Shown: positions 1 through 6,257, counted from the first letter of the stretch. The stretch: DNA of 10,998 nt from UBA10449 sp005883585 (GCA_005883585.1 VBFD01000082.1:1-10998); one strand, 5' to 3'. Notes: a model not told the origin generated them from the sequence alone. Program-made: numbers and translations.

Positions 1-21
1 CAACCGACGAATTCGTTTCAT
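1..21 (-). CDS. Start of a leftward gene, truncated by the window edge
   Basis: Read on the minus strand, an ATG at 21-19 is followed by seven open codons giving MKRIRRL before the window ends. A GGAGG Shine-Dalgarno core lies seven bases upstream of the ATG, which is the main reason to believe this start. The basic N-terminus (K, R, R) would suit a signal peptide or an inner-membrane protein, but seven residues cannot decide that. Product unknown. The minus frame is also open for some way upstream of the ATG, so a longer start is possible; the ribosome binding site favours this one. Confidence 0.42.
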
Positions 22-363
22 CGATTCACCTCCACCCCGCTCCACACCCCCTTGTGAGGGTGGGAATCCAGCCTTTAGAGCATGTGGGCTGAAACGAACC
101 CCTGTCAATAGGGCCTGGTCAGACCTGCGTTCTGCGCACCGACCAGAAGAGCACCACACAGATCGCGACCAACGTATGCGAACCAGAACGCGAGATGTCA
201 AGCGCGCCGGAGGCGTCGGGCAAAATCCCAGCAACTGCCCGATTTGATCGAGCACCTCGTCCGGGCGGAGGTCCTTGGGGAAGTCGGGCTATTCGGGAGC
301 GAATCCGACCTGGGCCCGGGCTGCATAGGCGTGACCTGTGCCGAATCTATGAGTCGCAAGCAG
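22..363. other. Intergenic stretch with no supportable gene
   Basis: This stretch separates the leftward gene at the edge from the ArsR promoter. A short plus-strand reading frame at 195-401 has no recognisable product, no good ribosome binding site, and runs through the ArsR promoter, so I do not call it. Small inverted repeats are visible: CACCC and GGGTG flanking the sequence near 44-63, and CAGCC/GGCTG near 68-93. Minus-strand TTGACA hexamers occur at 108-103 and 201-196, but each has only a three-of-six match to a -10 box at normal spacing. Leftward promoter activity is therefore possible but not shown. Confidence 0.5.
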
Positions 364-392
364 TTGACATCCGGCGCGGCCGCAAGTATTCT
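364..392 (+). promoter_or_regulatory. Predicted sigma70-type promoter of the arsR-SRPBCC operon
   Basis: A perfect TTGACA -35 box lies at 364-369. A 17-base spacer follows, then TATTCT at 387-392, which matches four of six bases of the TATAAT consensus. Spacing is ideal. The predicted transcription start near 399 is 28 bases before the ArsR ATG. The stretch is locally AT-rich in otherwise GC-rich DNA. The promoter itself is inferred; the hexamers and spacing are read directly. Confidence 0.62.
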
Positions 393-398
393 TCCGAT

Positions 399-412
399 TA
401 GCTAATTAGCTA
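399..412. promoter_or_regulatory. Perfect 14-bp palindrome, probable ArsR operator
   Basis: TAGCTAATTAGCTA is its own reverse complement. It starts about seven bases after the predicted -10 box, so it covers the expected transcription start, and it lies 14 bases upstream of the ArsR ATG. ArsR-family winged-helix dimers typically bind inverted repeats overlapping their own promoters, so this is the natural candidate operator for autorepression. Binding is inferred. Confidence 0.55.
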
Positions 413-426
413 GAGAGAAAAATAAG

Positions 427-801
427 ATGCCAAGCGATCAACTCAGCACCACGTTTGCACCCCTCGCCGATCCCACCCGGCGGGCGATCCTGGCTCGTCT
501 TTCGCAGGGCGAGGCCTCGGTCACGGAGCTGGCCAAGCCGTTCGACCTAAGCCTCCCTGGCGTTTCAAAACACTTAAAGGTGCTGCAGCGTGCTGGGTTG
601 ATCACGCAGGGCCGCAGTGCGCAGTGGCGGCCATGCCGCCTCGAGGTCGCGCGCTTGAAGGAAGCGTCCGAATGGGTGGGGGAATACCAGCGCTTCTGGG
701 ACGAAAGCTTCCAGCGCCTGGACGAAGTTCTGCAGGATCTCATCAAAGAGGAGAAGAAGAAAAGCGATGGAAAAGGGAGTCAAGACAATGCCGAAGACTG
801 A
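427..801 (+). CDS. ArsR-family winged-helix transcriptional repressor
   Basis: A 124-residue cytoplasmic DNA-binding protein. The N-terminal FAPLADPTRRAILARL (10-25) is the typical opening of the ArsR/HTH_20 fold. The helix-turn-helix spans about 31-59, with the recognition helix in LPGVSKHLKVLQRAGLI (43-59). A beta-wing follows (QGRSAQWRPCRL), then a helical tail that probably forms the dimer interface. The metal-sensing CxC motif of classical arsenic/cadmium sensors is absent; the only cysteine is C70. The ligand is therefore unlikely to be arsenite or cadmium by the known mechanism. The gene starts 15 bases after the promoter palindrome, with a GAGAG ribosome binding site at 413-417. The SRPBCC gene overlaps its 3' end, as in the widespread ArsR-SRPBCC pairs, which suggests co-expression and autoregulation. 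Its ligand is unknown. Confidence 0.88.
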   Translation: MPSDQLSTTFAPLADPTRRAILARLSQGEASVTELAKPFDLSLPGVSKHLKVLQRAGLITQGRSAQWRPCRLEVARLKEASEWVGEYQRFWDESFQRLDEVLQDLIKEEKKKSDGKGSQDNAED

Positions 802-1279
802 GTACGTGATCGAACCCGGGAAACAGGAGATCGTTACGACGACCGTTCTCGACGCGCCTCGCGAGCTCGTGTTCAGGGCGTACACGGACCCGAAGCTGTT
901 CGCGCAGTGGTGGGGACCGCGGCGCTACGAGATCAAGATCGATAAGTTCGACTCACGGCCCGGCGGCGAGTGGAGAGTCGTTCACCGCGGTGACGACGGA
1001 GCTGAGTACGGATTTCGCGGCGTCAACCACGATGTGGTCGCGCCGGAGCGGATCTGCGCGACGTTCGAGTTCGAAGGCGTGCCCGGCCACGTCGCGCTGC
1101 AGACGGCAACGTTCGAGCCGATGGGCAACAAGACCAAGCTTGTCGCGCAAATAGTCTTCCAGTCCGTGATGGATCGCGACGGCATGGTCGCGTCCGGGAT
1201 GCAGGAAGGCTCCAACGAGTCGATGGAGCGGCTGGCCGAGCTTCTGGAGAAGCTCTCGAAAGAAAAAGCCGGTCGATAG
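788..1279 (+). CDS. SRPBCC/AHSA1 (START-like) domain protein
   Basis: A 163-residue cytoplasmic protein of the AHSA1-like SRPBCC superfamily, a helix-grip fold with a deep hydrophobic pocket. Family signatures are the first strand and helix (VLDAPRELVFRAYTDP, residues 21-36), the FAQWWGP segment, the GGEWR turn, and the long C-terminal helix SNESMERLAELLEKL. I chose the ATG at 788 because GGGAG at 775-779 lies eight bases upstream. An in-frame ATG at 767 would add seven residues (MEKGVKT). With the 788 start the gene overlaps the ArsR stop by 14 bases, implying translational coupling. Members of this group are found as partners of ArsR regulators, sometimes fused to them; the ligand or enzymatic role is usually unknown. 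It could bind the inducer sensed by the operon, but nothing in the sequence proves that. Confidence 0.85.
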   Translation: MPKTEYVIEPGKQEIVTTTVLDAPRELVFRAYTDPKLFAQWWGPRRYEIKIDKFDSRPGGEWRVVHRGDDGAEYGFRGVNHDVVAPERICATFEFEGVPGHVALQTATFEPMGNKTKLVAQIVFQSVMDRDGMVASGMQEGSNESMERLAELLEKLSKEKAGR

Positions 1280-1294
1280 TCAACAGCGCCCCAT

Positions 1295-1327
1295 GCCGCC
1301 GCTCTCGCAATTCGGCGGGGCGGCGGC
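1295..1327 (+). terminator. GC-rich inverted repeat after the SRPBCC gene, probable terminator
   Basis: GCCGCCGC (1295-1302) and GCGGCGGC (1320-1327) are perfect complements around a 17-base loop, starting 16 bases after the SRPBCC stop. An alternative inner stem pairs CCGCCG (1296-1301) with CGGCGG (1313-1318). The following bases (TTCATTTCC) are pyrimidine-rich but not a true U-tract, so it may work poorly as an intrinsic terminator or serve as an mRNA-stabilising stem. Confidence 0.45.
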
Positions 1328-1427
1328 TTCATTTCCATAAGGACGAGCCGAAACCAGGCACAGATCGCGCCCCGACGCCTGATTATTTCGACGCGTGAGC
1401 TAATCGGCAGTCCACAAACCGTCAGTG

Positions 1428-1849
1428 ATGGGAAGGCTCGGCGGCCTCATCGGTTCAGCAGCCCCCGCGGTCGTGATCTGGTGGTTCCTCTTCACTGGCC
1501 TTCGGAACGCTTCCAACTGGTCCGACTTTCTCTGGTTGATGGCGGGCCTCTTGCGCGGTTCAGCCTGATCGTCCCGCGTTCATCGGCACGTACGCGTTTG
1601 CGCTGCTCGAAAACGGCTCGGCCGCCGAGGCCGCCGCATTGCTGGAGCCGGTGGCGGCGAAGCACCCAAGGCCTCGAGATCGGGCCAGCGACCTTTGCCT
1701 GCTGGCTATCTGCCAGGCCCGCCTTCACCAGCAGGACGCCGCGGCGAAGAATTTTGCAGGCCGCCCGCGAGGCCGATCCCAAGTGCGCACTTCTCGAGCG
1801 CGCAGAGAAGGAGCTGGTCGGAGCCACCCCAACTCTGTTCGCTAGCTGA
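1428..1849 (+). pseudogene. Decayed TPR-repeat protein gene with broken reading frame
   Basis: No single frame gives a plausible protein, but pieces in successive frames do. From an ATG at 1428, one frame encodes 46 residues with a hydrophobic segment (AAPAVVIWWFLFTGL) and stops at 1566-1568. A second frame, from about 1573 to 1750, reads as TPR-like helices: FIGTYAFALLENGSAAEAAALLEP, where alanine/leucine pairs alternate, then DLCLLAICQARLHQQDAAAKNF. At about 1750-1757 sense moves to a third frame, ILQAAREADPKCALLERAEKEL, ending at TGA 1847-1849. The last two pieces join into a normal TPR helix pair (QQDAAAKNF plus LQAAREADPK), so a single +1 frameshift there is well supported. The link between the membrane segment and the TPR part is less certain. 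It could be a sequencing error rather than decay. The stop abuts the stop of the convergent reductase. Confidence 0.5.
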
Positions 1850-2422
1850 TCACGCCGCCCGCTTAGGCACGAACGTGAGAATCACGGTGTCCCCCGCTTG
1901 CTTGGGCTCGCTCAGTTGAAAACCAACCGGCCCGCTCGTCTCGCCGAAGAGCTTCTTGCCGGCACCGACGATTGTGGGATAGACCATCAGGCGGTATTCG
2001 TCGACCAGGTCGAGCTCCAGAAGCGTACCCACCAGCCGGATGCTGCCGTTGACGAGGATATCGCCCTTGATCTCATTCTTCAGCTTGGAGATCACTGCCT
2101 TCAGGTCACCGCCGATCACCGTCGAGTTCTTCCAGGTGGGGTTCTTCAGCGTCGTCGAAACCACGTACTTCGCCATGCTGTTGAACTTGTCGGAGAACTC
2201 ATCGCCGCTCCGCGACGGCCACGCCTGAGCGAAACCCTCGTACGTGACCCGGCCGAGCAGCAGTGCATCGCTCGCCATGAGCTCGTCGTACTTGAACTTG
2301 TCTCCCACGTCCCCGCGACTGAACTTGAAAGCCCAACCCCCTCCACGCTCGCCTTCAAAGCCGCCGGGATCCGTGGCGACGCCATCGAGGGTGATGAACT
2401 CCGATACGACGACTCTGCCCAT
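1850..2422 (-). CDS. RibD C-terminal/dihydrofolate-reductase-like family protein
   Basis: A 190-residue cytoplasmic protein of the RibD_C (bacterial bifunctional deaminase-reductase C-terminal) family, a DHFR-like Rossmann fold expected to use NADPH. Visible signatures are the opening strand and turn VVSEFITLDGV (5-15), the LLLGRVTYEGF block (55-65), KYVVSTTL (85-92), the nucleotide-binding-like segment GDILVNGSIRLVGTLLELDL (120-139) and the closing YPTIVGAGKKLF (148-159). Full length for stand-alone members. The real substrate of these proteins is mostly unknown; they are not the essential folate DHFR or RibD itself. It lies 30 bases downstream of the VOC gene on the same strand, with a purine-rich GAGAGAAGAAGAA stretch before its ATG, so the two are probably one transcript. 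Its TGA at 1852-1850 directly abuts the TGA of the opposing pseudogene, forming TGATCA. Confidence 0.87.
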   Translation of the reverse strand: MGRVVVSEFITLDGVATDPGGFEGERGGGWAFKFSRGDVGDKFKYDELMASDALLLGRVTYEGFAQAWPSRSGDEFSDKFNSMAKYVVSTTLKNPTWKNSTVIGGDLKAVISKLKNEIKGDILVNGSIRLVGTLLELDLVDEYRLMVYPTIVGAGKKLFGETSGPVGFQLSEPKQAGDTVILTFVPKRAA

Positions 2423-2452
2423 TTCTTCTTCTCTCTTTGGAATCGAGAGTGA

Positions 2453-2818
2453 CTACCTGCGGATGGGGATCTGCTGGACGGACCACGTGTTGCCATCCGG
2501 ATCGCTGAAGTAGATGAACGATCCCCAAGGCTGCACATCGACCTCGCTCGTCTCCACGCCGCGGTCTGTCAAAACCTTTTTGACCGCCTCGACGTCGTCG
2601 ACGACGACCTGAAGTCCCTTCTGCGAGCCGGGCGCCATCTTCGTGACGCCCTTGCCGATGACGATCGAGCATGCGGAGCCAGGCGGAGTGAGCTGCACGA
2701 ATCGCAGGTCGTCGGTGACCTTGTGATCGTGGTCGGCGTGGAAGCCGACCTGGTCGACGTAGAACGCCTTCGCACGGTCGACGTCGGTGACCGGAACGGG
2801 AACGAGCTCGAGCTTCAT
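2453..2818 (-). CDS. VOC superfamily (glyoxalase/bleomycin-resistance fold) protein
   Basis: A 121-residue protein with the two beta-alpha-beta-beta-beta modules of the vicinal oxygen chelate fold. The first module opens with KLELVPVPVTDVDRAKAFY (2-20), the family hallmark in which a strand is followed by the helix DRAKAFY. The second opens with GLQVVVDDVEAVKKVL (68-83) and closes with FIYFSDPDGNTWSVQQ (101-116). A TPPGSACSIVIG segment (44-55) is typical of a large uncharacterised actinobacterial/Chloroflexota subgroup. I chose the ATG at 2818; an in-frame TTG at 2824 would add two residues. Upstream there is no strong Shine-Dalgarno sequence. It is the first gene of a leftward pair with the reductase and is divergent from the hydrolase gene. 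Possible roles include binding or converting a small electrophile or a drug; substrate unknown. Confidence 0.87.
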   Translation of the reverse strand: MKLELVPVPVTDVDRAKAFYVDQVGFHADHDHKVTDDLRFVQLTPPGSACSIVIGKGVTKMAPGSQKGLQVVVDDVEAVKKVLTDRGVETSEVDVQPWGSFIYFSDPDGNTWSVQQIPIRR

Positions 2819-2907
2819 GTCCAAGGCCCAAGTCTAGTTCCGCCAAAAAGCGGATGATGCTGGGTGGCTGGCCGGTTGCGCGGGATGCCCTTGGCAGAGG
2901 AGGAACT

Positions 2908-3756
2908 ATGTCTGTTTCCACAGTACGAACCACCGAAGAGGAGATCGAGCACGCAAACGCCACCGCTCAGACTCCCGTCGTCTTCATCCACGGCCTCTGG
3001 CTGCTCCCGAGCAGCTGGGACCGCTGGGCCGCGGTGTTCGAGAAGGCCGGCTACGTGGCGCTGACGCCTGGGTGGCCTGACGATCCGCAGACGGTTGCGG
3101 AGGCGAAGGCGCACCCCGAAGTCTTCGCGCACAAGACGATCGGGCAGGTGGCGGACCATTTCGCCGATGTGATCGGCAAGTTGAAGAAGAAGCCGGTTGT
3201 GATCGGGCACTCGTTTGGAGGACTGCTGACGCAGATCGTCGCGGGTCGCGGACTCTCTGCCGCCTCGGTGGCGATCGACCCGGCTCCTTTCCGCGGCGTG
3301 CTGCCCCTGCCGTTCTCTGCCCTGAAGTCGGCATCGCCGGTGCTTGGCAACCCCGCCAACCGCAACCGGGCCGTTCCACTTACCTTCGACCAGTTCCGGT
3401 TCGGGTTCGCCAACGCCGTCAGCGAAGACGAGGCCAAGGAGCTTTACGAAACCTTCGCGGTGCCGGCGTCGGGCGCGCCCCTCTTCCAGGCGGCCGCCGC
3501 CAATCTCAATCCGTGGACCGAGGCCAAAGTCGACACCAAGAACCCCGACCGCGGGCCGCTTCTGATCATCTCCGGCGAGAAAGACAACACCGTCCCGTGG
3601 GCGATCGCCAACGCGTCGTACAAGCAGCAGAAGCGCAACCCGGGCGTCACCGAGATCGTGGAGATGAAGGACCGTGGGCATGCGCTCGTGATCGACAACG
3701 GCTGGCGGGAGGTCGCCGACAAGGCGCTCGCCTTCGTCCAACGCTTCGTGAAGTAA
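2908..3756 (+). CDS. Alpha/beta hydrolase
   Basis: A 282-residue soluble alpha/beta hydrolase. The oxyanion-hole motif HGLW is at 28-31, after strand VVFI. The nucleophile elbow GHSFGG is at 100-105 with Ser102. The acid is most likely Asp226 in SGEKDNTVP, and the catalytic histidine is His258 in DRGHALVIDN. All triad residues are present, so it should be active. There is no signal peptide, so it is cytoplasmic. I chose the ATG at 2908 because AGGAGG lies at 2899-2904, four bases upstream; an in-frame ATG at 2854 would add 18 residues without such a site. The family includes esterases, lipases and haloperoxidase-like enzymes, and the sequence does not reveal the substrate. It is transcribed alone, divergently from the VOC gene and convergently with CopCD. 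Confidence 0.88.
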   Translation: MSVSTVRTTEEEIEHANATAQTPVVFIHGLWLLPSSWDRWAAVFEKAGYVALTPGWPDDPQTVAEAKAHPEVFAHKTIGQVADHFADVIGKLKKKPVVIGHSFGGLLTQIVAGRGLSAASVAIDPAPFRGVLPLPFSALKSASPVLGNPANRNRAVPLTFDQFRFGFANAVSEDEAKELYETFAVPASGAPLFQAAAANLNPWTEAKVDTKNPDRGPLLIISGEKDNTVPWAIANASYKQQKRNPGVTEIVEMKDRGHALVIDNGWREVADKALAFVQRFVK

Positions 3757-3762
3757 CCGGCT

Positions 3763-3775
3763 CGCCACCCTGGCG
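3763..3775. terminator. Hairpin between convergent genes, possible bidirectional terminator
   Basis: CGCCA and TGGCG form a perfect five-base-pair stem around a three-base loop in the 20-base gap between the hydrolase stop (3754-3756) and the CopCD stop (3779-3777). It is short and lacks a long U-tract, but its position suits termination in both directions. Confidence 0.35.
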
Positions 3776-3776
3776 T

Positions 3777-4913
3777 CTATCGGGATGGAGGAAGGGCGGC
3801 CAACAGCGAAGCGGCCGCGACGATGAAGGTCGCCAACACGAGCTCGAGCCGACGGCGGCGAACAGCGACGGCCACCAGCGCCACGCCCACGACGAAAACC
3901 TTGAGCAGCAGAATGCGTCCGTAGTCCGTCGAGACCAGCGCAGCTGGAAATGCTGTGTGGGCCACAGCCAGCAGCAGCCCGCTGCCCACGGCCACGCCCA
4001 GCGTCGCCGCCGCGTAGCGCTTGAAGCGCTGGTCGGGCGCGATCAGAAACGCCGCCAACCCGCCGGCCCACAGCCCCATCGCGGATACGTGGATCGCCAC
4101 CAGGAGCTGCCCGGCGCCCGGCAACCCCGGGATGGCGTGGGCGCTTGCGCCATCGAGCACGGCCACGACGCCGCCGGTCGCCAGCAGCGGCCACGACCGC
4201 CTGGTGGCGATCAGACTCCAGGCCAGCAGAGAGCCACCGAGCCGCAGACCGAGCAGGCGACCAAAGCTCGAGCCGAGCACAGCGATTGCCGTGTCACCGT
4301 CGAATGAGAGGCTCACGAGCTGGCCGAGCAGCGCCAGTGGTTCGGCCGCAACAAGAAGGGCGACGCCGAGGGCGATCAACCGCTCGAAGCCTCCTACGCG
4401 CTGGGTCAGCACGCGATAAGCGACAGCGCCGAAAGCCAGCGCGAAACCCGCGAAGTGCACCCAGCGGGCGAGCGCCTGGAGCGCGAGCCCAAGGGGACTT
4501 GCGGTTCCGATCTGAGGAGCGTCCAGCAACCCTGAATAAGGGTTGGGGCTCGCGCGAACCACCGAAAAACCAAAAGCACCGCGCGAAGGGTGTGTGTCGG
4601 CGGCGAACACCTGCCAGCTGACGACGTATGTGCCGAGCTCTGTCGAGTTCAATGGCGTCGACAGGACAGCTCCTCTGGCGGAGATCGGCCCCGCCACCTG
4701 CCGCCCGCTCGGGCTGTAGACCCTGATGCCCGCGCCGGCGGGCGTCACAGGCTCGGTGAAGATCAAGGTCACCGCCGGCGGCATCGACTGAAGGCGCGAG
4801 TTCGGAGCCGGATCGGATTGGATGAGCTGCGCGTGGGCGAGGGCGACTTGCGGGATGAGCGCTACACCGACGATTACGAATGCAGCGACCGTAAGCCGCC
4901 GCGTCTGGCTCAG
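3777..4913 (-). CDS. Fused CopC-CopD copper-handling membrane protein
   Basis: A 378-residue protein with an exported N-terminal CopC domain joined to a multi-span CopD membrane domain, as in YcnJ-type proteins. A signal peptide (1-26, ending ALA) precedes His27, which would become the mature N-terminus. In CopC proteins this histidine, with an Asp and His of a DxH motif, forms the Cu(II) site; here D106 and H108 in ADTHPSRGAF fit. Other CopC signatures are AQLIQSDPAPNSRL (28-41) and TEPVTPAGAGIRVYSPSGR. CopD follows from about 145, with roughly eight hydrophobic segments and histidines such as H153, H259 and H275. No ATG, GTG or TTG lies between the MFS overlap and the signal peptide. The best start is CTG at 4913-4911, which overlaps the MFS stop as CTGA. 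The frame is open upstream to an ATG at 5126, but that would bury the signal peptide. Likely role: periplasmic copper binding and uptake. Confidence 0.85.
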   Translation of the reverse strand: MSQTRRLTVAAFVIVGVALIPQVALAHAQLIQSDPAPNSRLQSMPPAVTLIFTEPVTPAGAGIRVYSPSGRQVAGPISARGAVLSTPLNSTELGTYVVSWQVFAADTHPSRGAFGFSVVRASPNPYSGLLDAPQIGTASPLGLALQALARWVHFAGFALAFGAVAYRVLTQRVGGFERLIALGVALLVAAEPLALLGQLVSLSFDGDTAIAVLGSSFGRLLGLRLGGSLLAWSLIATRRSWPLLATGGVVAVLDGASAHAIPGLPGAGQLLVAIHVSAMGLWAGGLAAFLIAPDQRFKRYAAATLGVAVGSGLLLAVAHTAFPAALVSTDYGRILLLKVFVVGVALVAVAVRRRRLELVLATFIVAAASLLAALPPSR

Positions 4914-6196
4914 GAGTAAGCGGGCGCCTCTGCGCCGACCCCAATTACCGGCACCTCCAACGGGCCCGGCCGCTCGCGAGCGATGCGGAGGACAAGTCCT
5001 GCGGCCACCAGGCAAAGCAGTCCGGAGCTCATGAATGCCAGCTGATAGTCGCCGAAAAAGGTCCTCACCGCCCCGGCGGCGAAGGCGATCGATGCAGCTC
5101 CAAGCTGATGAGCCGCGAAGATCCACCCGTAAACGATGGCGAAGTTTTGCTGGCCGAAGACCTTGCGCGCAATCTGCACCGTCGGCGGAACGGTCGCGAC
5201 CCAGTCCAGTCCATAAAAGACGATGAACAGAATCAGGCCGAACTGCGGGCTGCCGAAGACGTAAGGGAGCAACAGCAGAGACAGGCCGCGTAGCCCGTAA
5301 TAAATGAAGAGCAGCCAGCGGCTGTCGAATCGGTCGGTCAGGTATCCCGACGCGAGCGTGCCGATGACGTCGAAAACGCCGATCACGGCCAGCAGGCTGG
5401 CCGCCGTCACCTCGGCCATCCCGTGGTCCATGGAAGCCGGAATCAGGTGCGTGCCGATGAGGCCGTTGGTGGAGGCTCCACAGATGAAGAAGCTGCCCGC
5501 GAGCAGCCAGAAGTCACGCGAGCGCACGCCTAGGCGGAGGCCACGAAAGGCGTTCAGGATCGGGCTCCCGGTCGTGAGCGGTACCGAGTCGGCTTCGGTC
5601 GCGCCGTACGCAGTGAGCCCAAGGTCGCTCGGACGGTTGCGGAGAAAGATCGCGACTATCGGAACGACCGCAAGAGCTGCGAGACCGACGCTGATCGCGG
5701 CCACCCGCCAGCCGAGGTTTTGCGCCAGCCAACCGAGACCAGGCAGGAAGATGAGCTGCCCGGTAGCGCCGGCGGCGGTCAGCGCGCCAAGCACGAGACC
5801 TCTGCGGTGTACAAACCAGCGACCGGCGACGGTCGCGGCGAGAACTGATGCCATGCACCCGGTGCCAAGGCCGACGACGACTCCCCACAGCAGATACAGC
5901 TGCCACGGCGAGTTCATCAGCGTCGTGAGCAAAGCGCCGGTCGCGACTGTGATCAGCGCGCCGACTGTCACAGCGCGCAGGCCGAACCGGTCCATGAGCG
6001 CGGCGGCAAACGGACCGGTCAGGCCGAACAGGATCAAGTTGATTGAGACCGCGACCGAGATGACGGCCCGGTTCCAGCCGAATTCGTTCTGGAGCGGCAC
6101 GATCAGAATGCTCGGCGTGGCGCGGAACCCCGCGGCGCCCATCAGCGCGATGAAGGTGACCGCCGCAATGACCCAGGCGTAGTGGATTCGTTTCAT
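4910..6196 (-). CDS. MFS transporter, oxalate/formate-antiporter-like (OFA/MCT-type)
   Basis: A 428-residue inner-membrane major facilitator with about 12 hydrophobic segments in two halves. The opening HYAWVIAAVTFIALMGAAGFRATPS is typical of OFA/monocarboxylate-type MFS proteins, as is LQNEFGWNRAVIS early on. The cytoplasmic loop 2-3 signature appears as AALMDRFGLRAVT (about 65-77), and its second-half counterpart as GYLTDRFDSRWLLF. The central loop is near 190-225. The family moves small organic anions, sometimes other solutes; the substrate cannot be read from the sequence. It starts at the ATG at 6196, with GAGGA about ten bases upstream and an AGGAGGAG further up. It is the first gene of a leftward operon with CopCD, whose start overlaps its stop. 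A copper-related substrate is a speculative possibility from context only. Confidence 0.87.
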   Translation of the reverse strand: MKRIHYAWVIAAVTFIALMGAAGFRATPSILIVPLQNEFGWNRAVISVAVSINLILFGLTGPFAAALMDRFGLRAVTVGALITVATGALLTTLMNSPWQLYLLWGVVVGLGTGCMASVLAATVAGRWFVHRRGLVLGALTAAGATGQLIFLPGLGWLAQNLGWRVAAISVGLAALAVVPIVAIFLRNRPSDLGLTAYGATEADSVPLTTGSPILNAFRGLRLGVRSRDFWLLAGSFFICGASTNGLIGTHLIPASMDHGMAEVTAASLLAVIGVFDVIGTLASGYLTDRFDSRWLLFIYYGLRGLSLLLLPYVFGSPQFGLILFIVFYGLDWVATVPPTVQIARKVFGQQNFAIVYGWIFAAHQLGAASIAFAAGAVRTFFGDYQLAFMSSGLLCLVAAGLVLRIARERPGPLEVPVIGVGAEAPAYS

Positions 6197-6234
6197 GGTT
6201 TATCGTCCTCGTCCACTCCTCCTATAAGACGCGT

Positions 6235-6257
6235 GGTGCCGGAATACTTCCGGCGCC
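6235..6257. promoter_or_regulatory. Strong dyad in the divergent MFS/RecQ intergenic region
   Basis: Ten base pairs (GGTGCCGGAA on the left, TTCCGGCGCC on the right, with one T-G wobble) flank a three-base TAC centre at 6245-6247. The inner GCCGGAA/TTCCGGC arms are perfect. It lies 39 bases upstream of the MFS start and 79 bases upstream of the RecQ start. It could be an operator for the MFS-CopCD operon, or a stem in its leader RNA. No regulator gene is adjacent, and I could not define clean promoter hexamers here. Confidence 0.4.

Noticed and set aside
103..201. Two minus-strand TTGACA hexamers as promoters for the leftward gene
   Set aside because: At 17-base spacing the candidate -10 boxes (ACATGC and CATACG) match the consensus at only three or fewer of six positions.
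1..320. Minus-strand frame open from about 320 down to the left edge, in phase with the edge ATG
   Set aside because: Part of it (around 225-280) looks protein-like, but much of the rest is Arg/Ser-rich noise; the GGAGG site before the ATG at 21 makes the short start more likely.
195..401. Short plus-strand frame upstream of arsR
   Set aside because: No ribosome binding site, no recognisable product, and it would run through the arsR promoter to its predicted start site.
2815..4194. Minus-strand 459-codon open frame
   Set aside because: It is antisense to the hydrolase and out of frame with CopCD; the product is Arg/Gly-rich with no recognisable domain, a typical shadow in high-GC DNA.
5304..6182. 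Plus-strand 292-codon open frame
   Set aside because: It is antisense to the MFS gene, and its translation (rich in Arg, Pro, Ser, Thr) has no domain; the MFS reading is clearly the real one.
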